Part shown: positions 62,554 to 64,000 of the stretch, piece after piece | Numbering within the stretch: the stretch's first letter is position 1 | Layout of the letters: every line of letters starts with the position of its first letter | NCBI GenBank assembly: GCA_005883575.1 | Contig: VBFH01000022.1 | Coordinates: 1-64,000, forward strand | From: Chloroflexota bacterium | Lineage (GTDB): Bacteria; Chloroflexota; Dormibacteria; Dormibacterales; Dormibacteraceae | DNA length: 64,000 nucleotides | Direction: 5' to 3' | Notes under the pieces: generated by a model | Told to the model about the DNA's origin: nothing | Databases searched by the model: none | The model's input: the letters and a program-made list of their open reading frames with translations, nothing else | Position numbers and translations under genes: made by a program

Positions 62554-64000
62554 TAGTTTCGGCGGAAGTGGCGCGTCAGCTCCTGCCACTCGACCAGGAG
62601 TCGGGTCGGACGCCCGTGCGGACAGGTGATCGATTCTTCGGCCGCTTCAAGATCCGCCAGCAGGCGGCGCTGCTCGGCGACGTCGAGCACGTCGCCAAAC
62701 CGCACCGCGGAGTGGCATGCGAGCGCCGCGGCGGCGTTTTCGATGGCGCCATCTCCCCGGCTCTCGGCCAGCGCGCCCAGCGTCTCCTGGATTGCGGCGG
62801 TTGCCCGCCCCGCCGGGAGCTCGATCGGCACCGCGGTGATGCGCAGGCTGCGCGGCCCGAACTCCTCGTACTCGAGTCCAAGGTTGGCCAGGTCGGCTCG
62901 GTGCTCGGCAGCCGCGGCGATCAGTGCTGGCTCCAGATCCACAGCTTGCGGAATCAGGAGGGGCTGGCTGGCGCCCCGCCCGCTGCGCAGCCGCTCCAGC
63001 AGCCGGTTGTAGAGGACACGTTCATGGGCCGCGTGCTGGTCAACCAGGACCAGCCCGTGGGGGCCTTCGGCGACCAGGTAGCCGGGTCCGGCCTGGCCGA
63101 TCGGGCGCAGGACCGCGGCCGGCGCGTGACCGTTCGTCTCTACCGCTGCCGCGGTCCAAGGTCCGTCGTGCAGCGTGAGCTGCGGGCCGGAGACGGTCGC
63201 GGTCGCGGCGGGTGGGCCCTCCGTCGGGCGGTAGCGAAACGGGTCGCTGCCGTCCAGCGCGGAACGCACCGCTCGCTGCAGAGCCGCGAAGACCGCGCCT
63301 TCATCGCGAAATCGGACCTCCTTCTTCGCCGGATGGACGTTCACGTCGACAAGCTCGGGATCGATGCCGACGTCGATGACGGCGATTGGATGGCGGCCGC
63401 GCTCGAGCCGTCCCTGATAGCACTCCTCGAGGGCGTAGACAAGCGACCTTGCGCTGATCGGCCGCCCGTTGACCGCGAGCACCATGCCGTCGCGGCTGCC
63501 CCGACTGAGGCGCGGCTGGCTCACCAGGCCGGCGACCAGCGGCATGCCGATCATCTCCAGCATCTCAGCGGCGACCGGGGGACCGTAAACAGCGGCGATC
63601 GCGCGCCGCCGGTCGCCGTCGCCGTTGCTGCTCACCGCCGCACGGCTGTCGATCGTGAGATGGAAGCGGACGTGCGGGTGGAGCAGCGCGAACGCGCTGA
63701 CCACGTCCTTGATGGCCGCGACCTCGGTCGCGTCGCTCTTGAGAAACTTGAGTCGCGCCGGCAGGTTGGCGAACAGGTCGCGAACCTCGATCGCGACTCC
63801 CGGCAGGAGCGGCCCCACCCCCTGCTCGACGACCTCGCCGTTGCGGACCCGAAGCGTCGCGCCACCGCTGGCGCATTCCACGTCCGCCACGGCGGCAATG
63901 CTCGCCAGCGCTTCGCCGCGAAAACCAAAGGATTCGATGACCGCGAGGTCGGCCAGCGACGTCAGCTTGCTGGTCGTATGGCGGACGAACGCGAGGCCCA
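62550..64000 (-). CDS. mutL: DNA mismatch repair protein MutL (N-terminus beyond the window)
   Basis: Partial: 483 residues, cut at the window edge. The ATPase domain enters with RHTTSKL, FGFRGEAL; then the transducer domain (VNGRPISARSLV, DVNVHPAKKEVRF). The C-terminal dimer/endonuclease domain begins near residue 310. DQHAAHERVLYN resembles the endonuclease metal motif DQHA(X)2E(X)4E but ends in Asn instead of Glu; ACHSAVRFG and CPHGRPT are retained. Confidence 0.95.
   Translation of the reverse strand, partial: GLAFVRHTTSKLTSLADLAVIESFGFRGEALASIAAVADVECASGGATLRVRNGEVVEQGVGPLLPGVAIEVRDLFANLPARLKFLKSDATEVAAIKDVVSAFALLHPHVRFHLTIDSRAAVSSNGDGDRRRAIAAVYGPPVAAEMLEMIGMPLVAGLVSQPRLSRGSRDGMVLAVNGRPISARSLVYALEECYQGRLERGRHPIAVIDVGIDPELVDVNVHPAKKEVRFRDEGAVFAALQRAVRSALDGSDPFRYRPTEGPPAATATVSGPQLTLHDGPWTAAAVETNGHAPAAVLRPIGQAGPGYLVAEGPHGLVLVDQHAAHERVLYNRLLERLRSGRGASQPLLIPQAVDLEPALIAAAAEHRADLANLGLEYEEFGPRSLRITAVPIELPAGRATAAIQETLGALAESRGDGAIENAAAALACHSAVRFGDVLDVAEQRRLLADLEAAEESITCPHGRPTRLLVEWQELTRHFRRNY

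Overview
The window is a gene-dense, high-GC bacterial chromosome segment (about 64 kb, roughly 65 protein genes, one tRNA, no rRNA, no transposase, no CRISPR). It looks like ordinary core genome with no sign of recent transfer. Features that point to the lineage are a zwf-opcA pair, a transaldolase/glucose-6-phosphate isomerase fusion, a Gram-positive-type LexA box (CGAAC-N4-GTTCG) at lexA beside a LysM gene, an LL-diaminopimelate-type aminotransferase, and many leaderless starts behind TAnnnT -10 boxes. Together these suggest a Terrabacteria lineage near Chloroflexota/Actinobacteriota, for example a Candidatus Dormibacterota-like soil bacterium. That placement is an inference; no marker was searched.

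Layout. 0.1-4.0 kb: OsmC, a half-size TerC-like protein, a methyltransferase, TrmI and malate dehydrogenase. 4.0-11.9 kb: two magnesium-chelatase-type AAA+ proteins, then a MoxR / DUF58 / transglutaminase cluster. 13.7-24.2 kb: an unbroken operon encoding a whole pentose phosphate cycle (tkt, tal-pgi, gnd, zwf, opcA, pgl, rpe, rpiA). 24.2-24.6 kb: an 87-bp tandem repeat and tRNA-Ser(GGA). 24.7-34.8 kb: a secreted CAP/beta-propeller protein, a sigma factor with a membrane partner, folE with an overlapping RibD-type reductase, a pseudokinase divergent from a 7Fe ferredoxin, isocitrate dehydrogenase and CapA. 34.9-44.8 kb: D,D-carboxypeptidase, enolase, trans-sulfuration PLP enzyme, cysM, a Mec-like JAMM protease, an MFS transporter, der and a two-component system. 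44.8-51.9 kb (minus strand): lpdA/pdhA/pdhB/pdhC/dinB and nadE. 51.9-57.8 kb: pyrF, a TIGR00300 protein, a TSUP transporter split into two half genes, acyl-CoA dehydrogenase with a TetR regulator, mntP, and an unknown gene under a LexA box. 57.9-64 kb: glutaredoxin-like, YneA/ChiZ-like LysM protein, lexA, hflX, dapL-type aminotransferase, miaA, mutL (cut by the window edge).

Three patterns cut across the window. First, many transcription units start with a TAnnnT hexamer 6-10 nt before the start codon and no Shine-Dalgarno, so leaderless mRNAs are probably common. Second, genes inside operons overlap by NTGA, and CTG appears to be used as a start at several genes (best case hflX, where conserved N-terminal sequence lies upstream of the first ATG). 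Third, a roughly 42-bp double-palindrome element recurs five times, both between genes and inside the pyruvate dehydrogenase genes, where one copy sits in an uninterrupted lpdA-pdhA reading frame.

The best candidates for something undescribed are the LexA-box-controlled 121-residue protein at 57.4 kb, the palindromic element and its lpdA-pdhA junction, and the split TSUP transporter.
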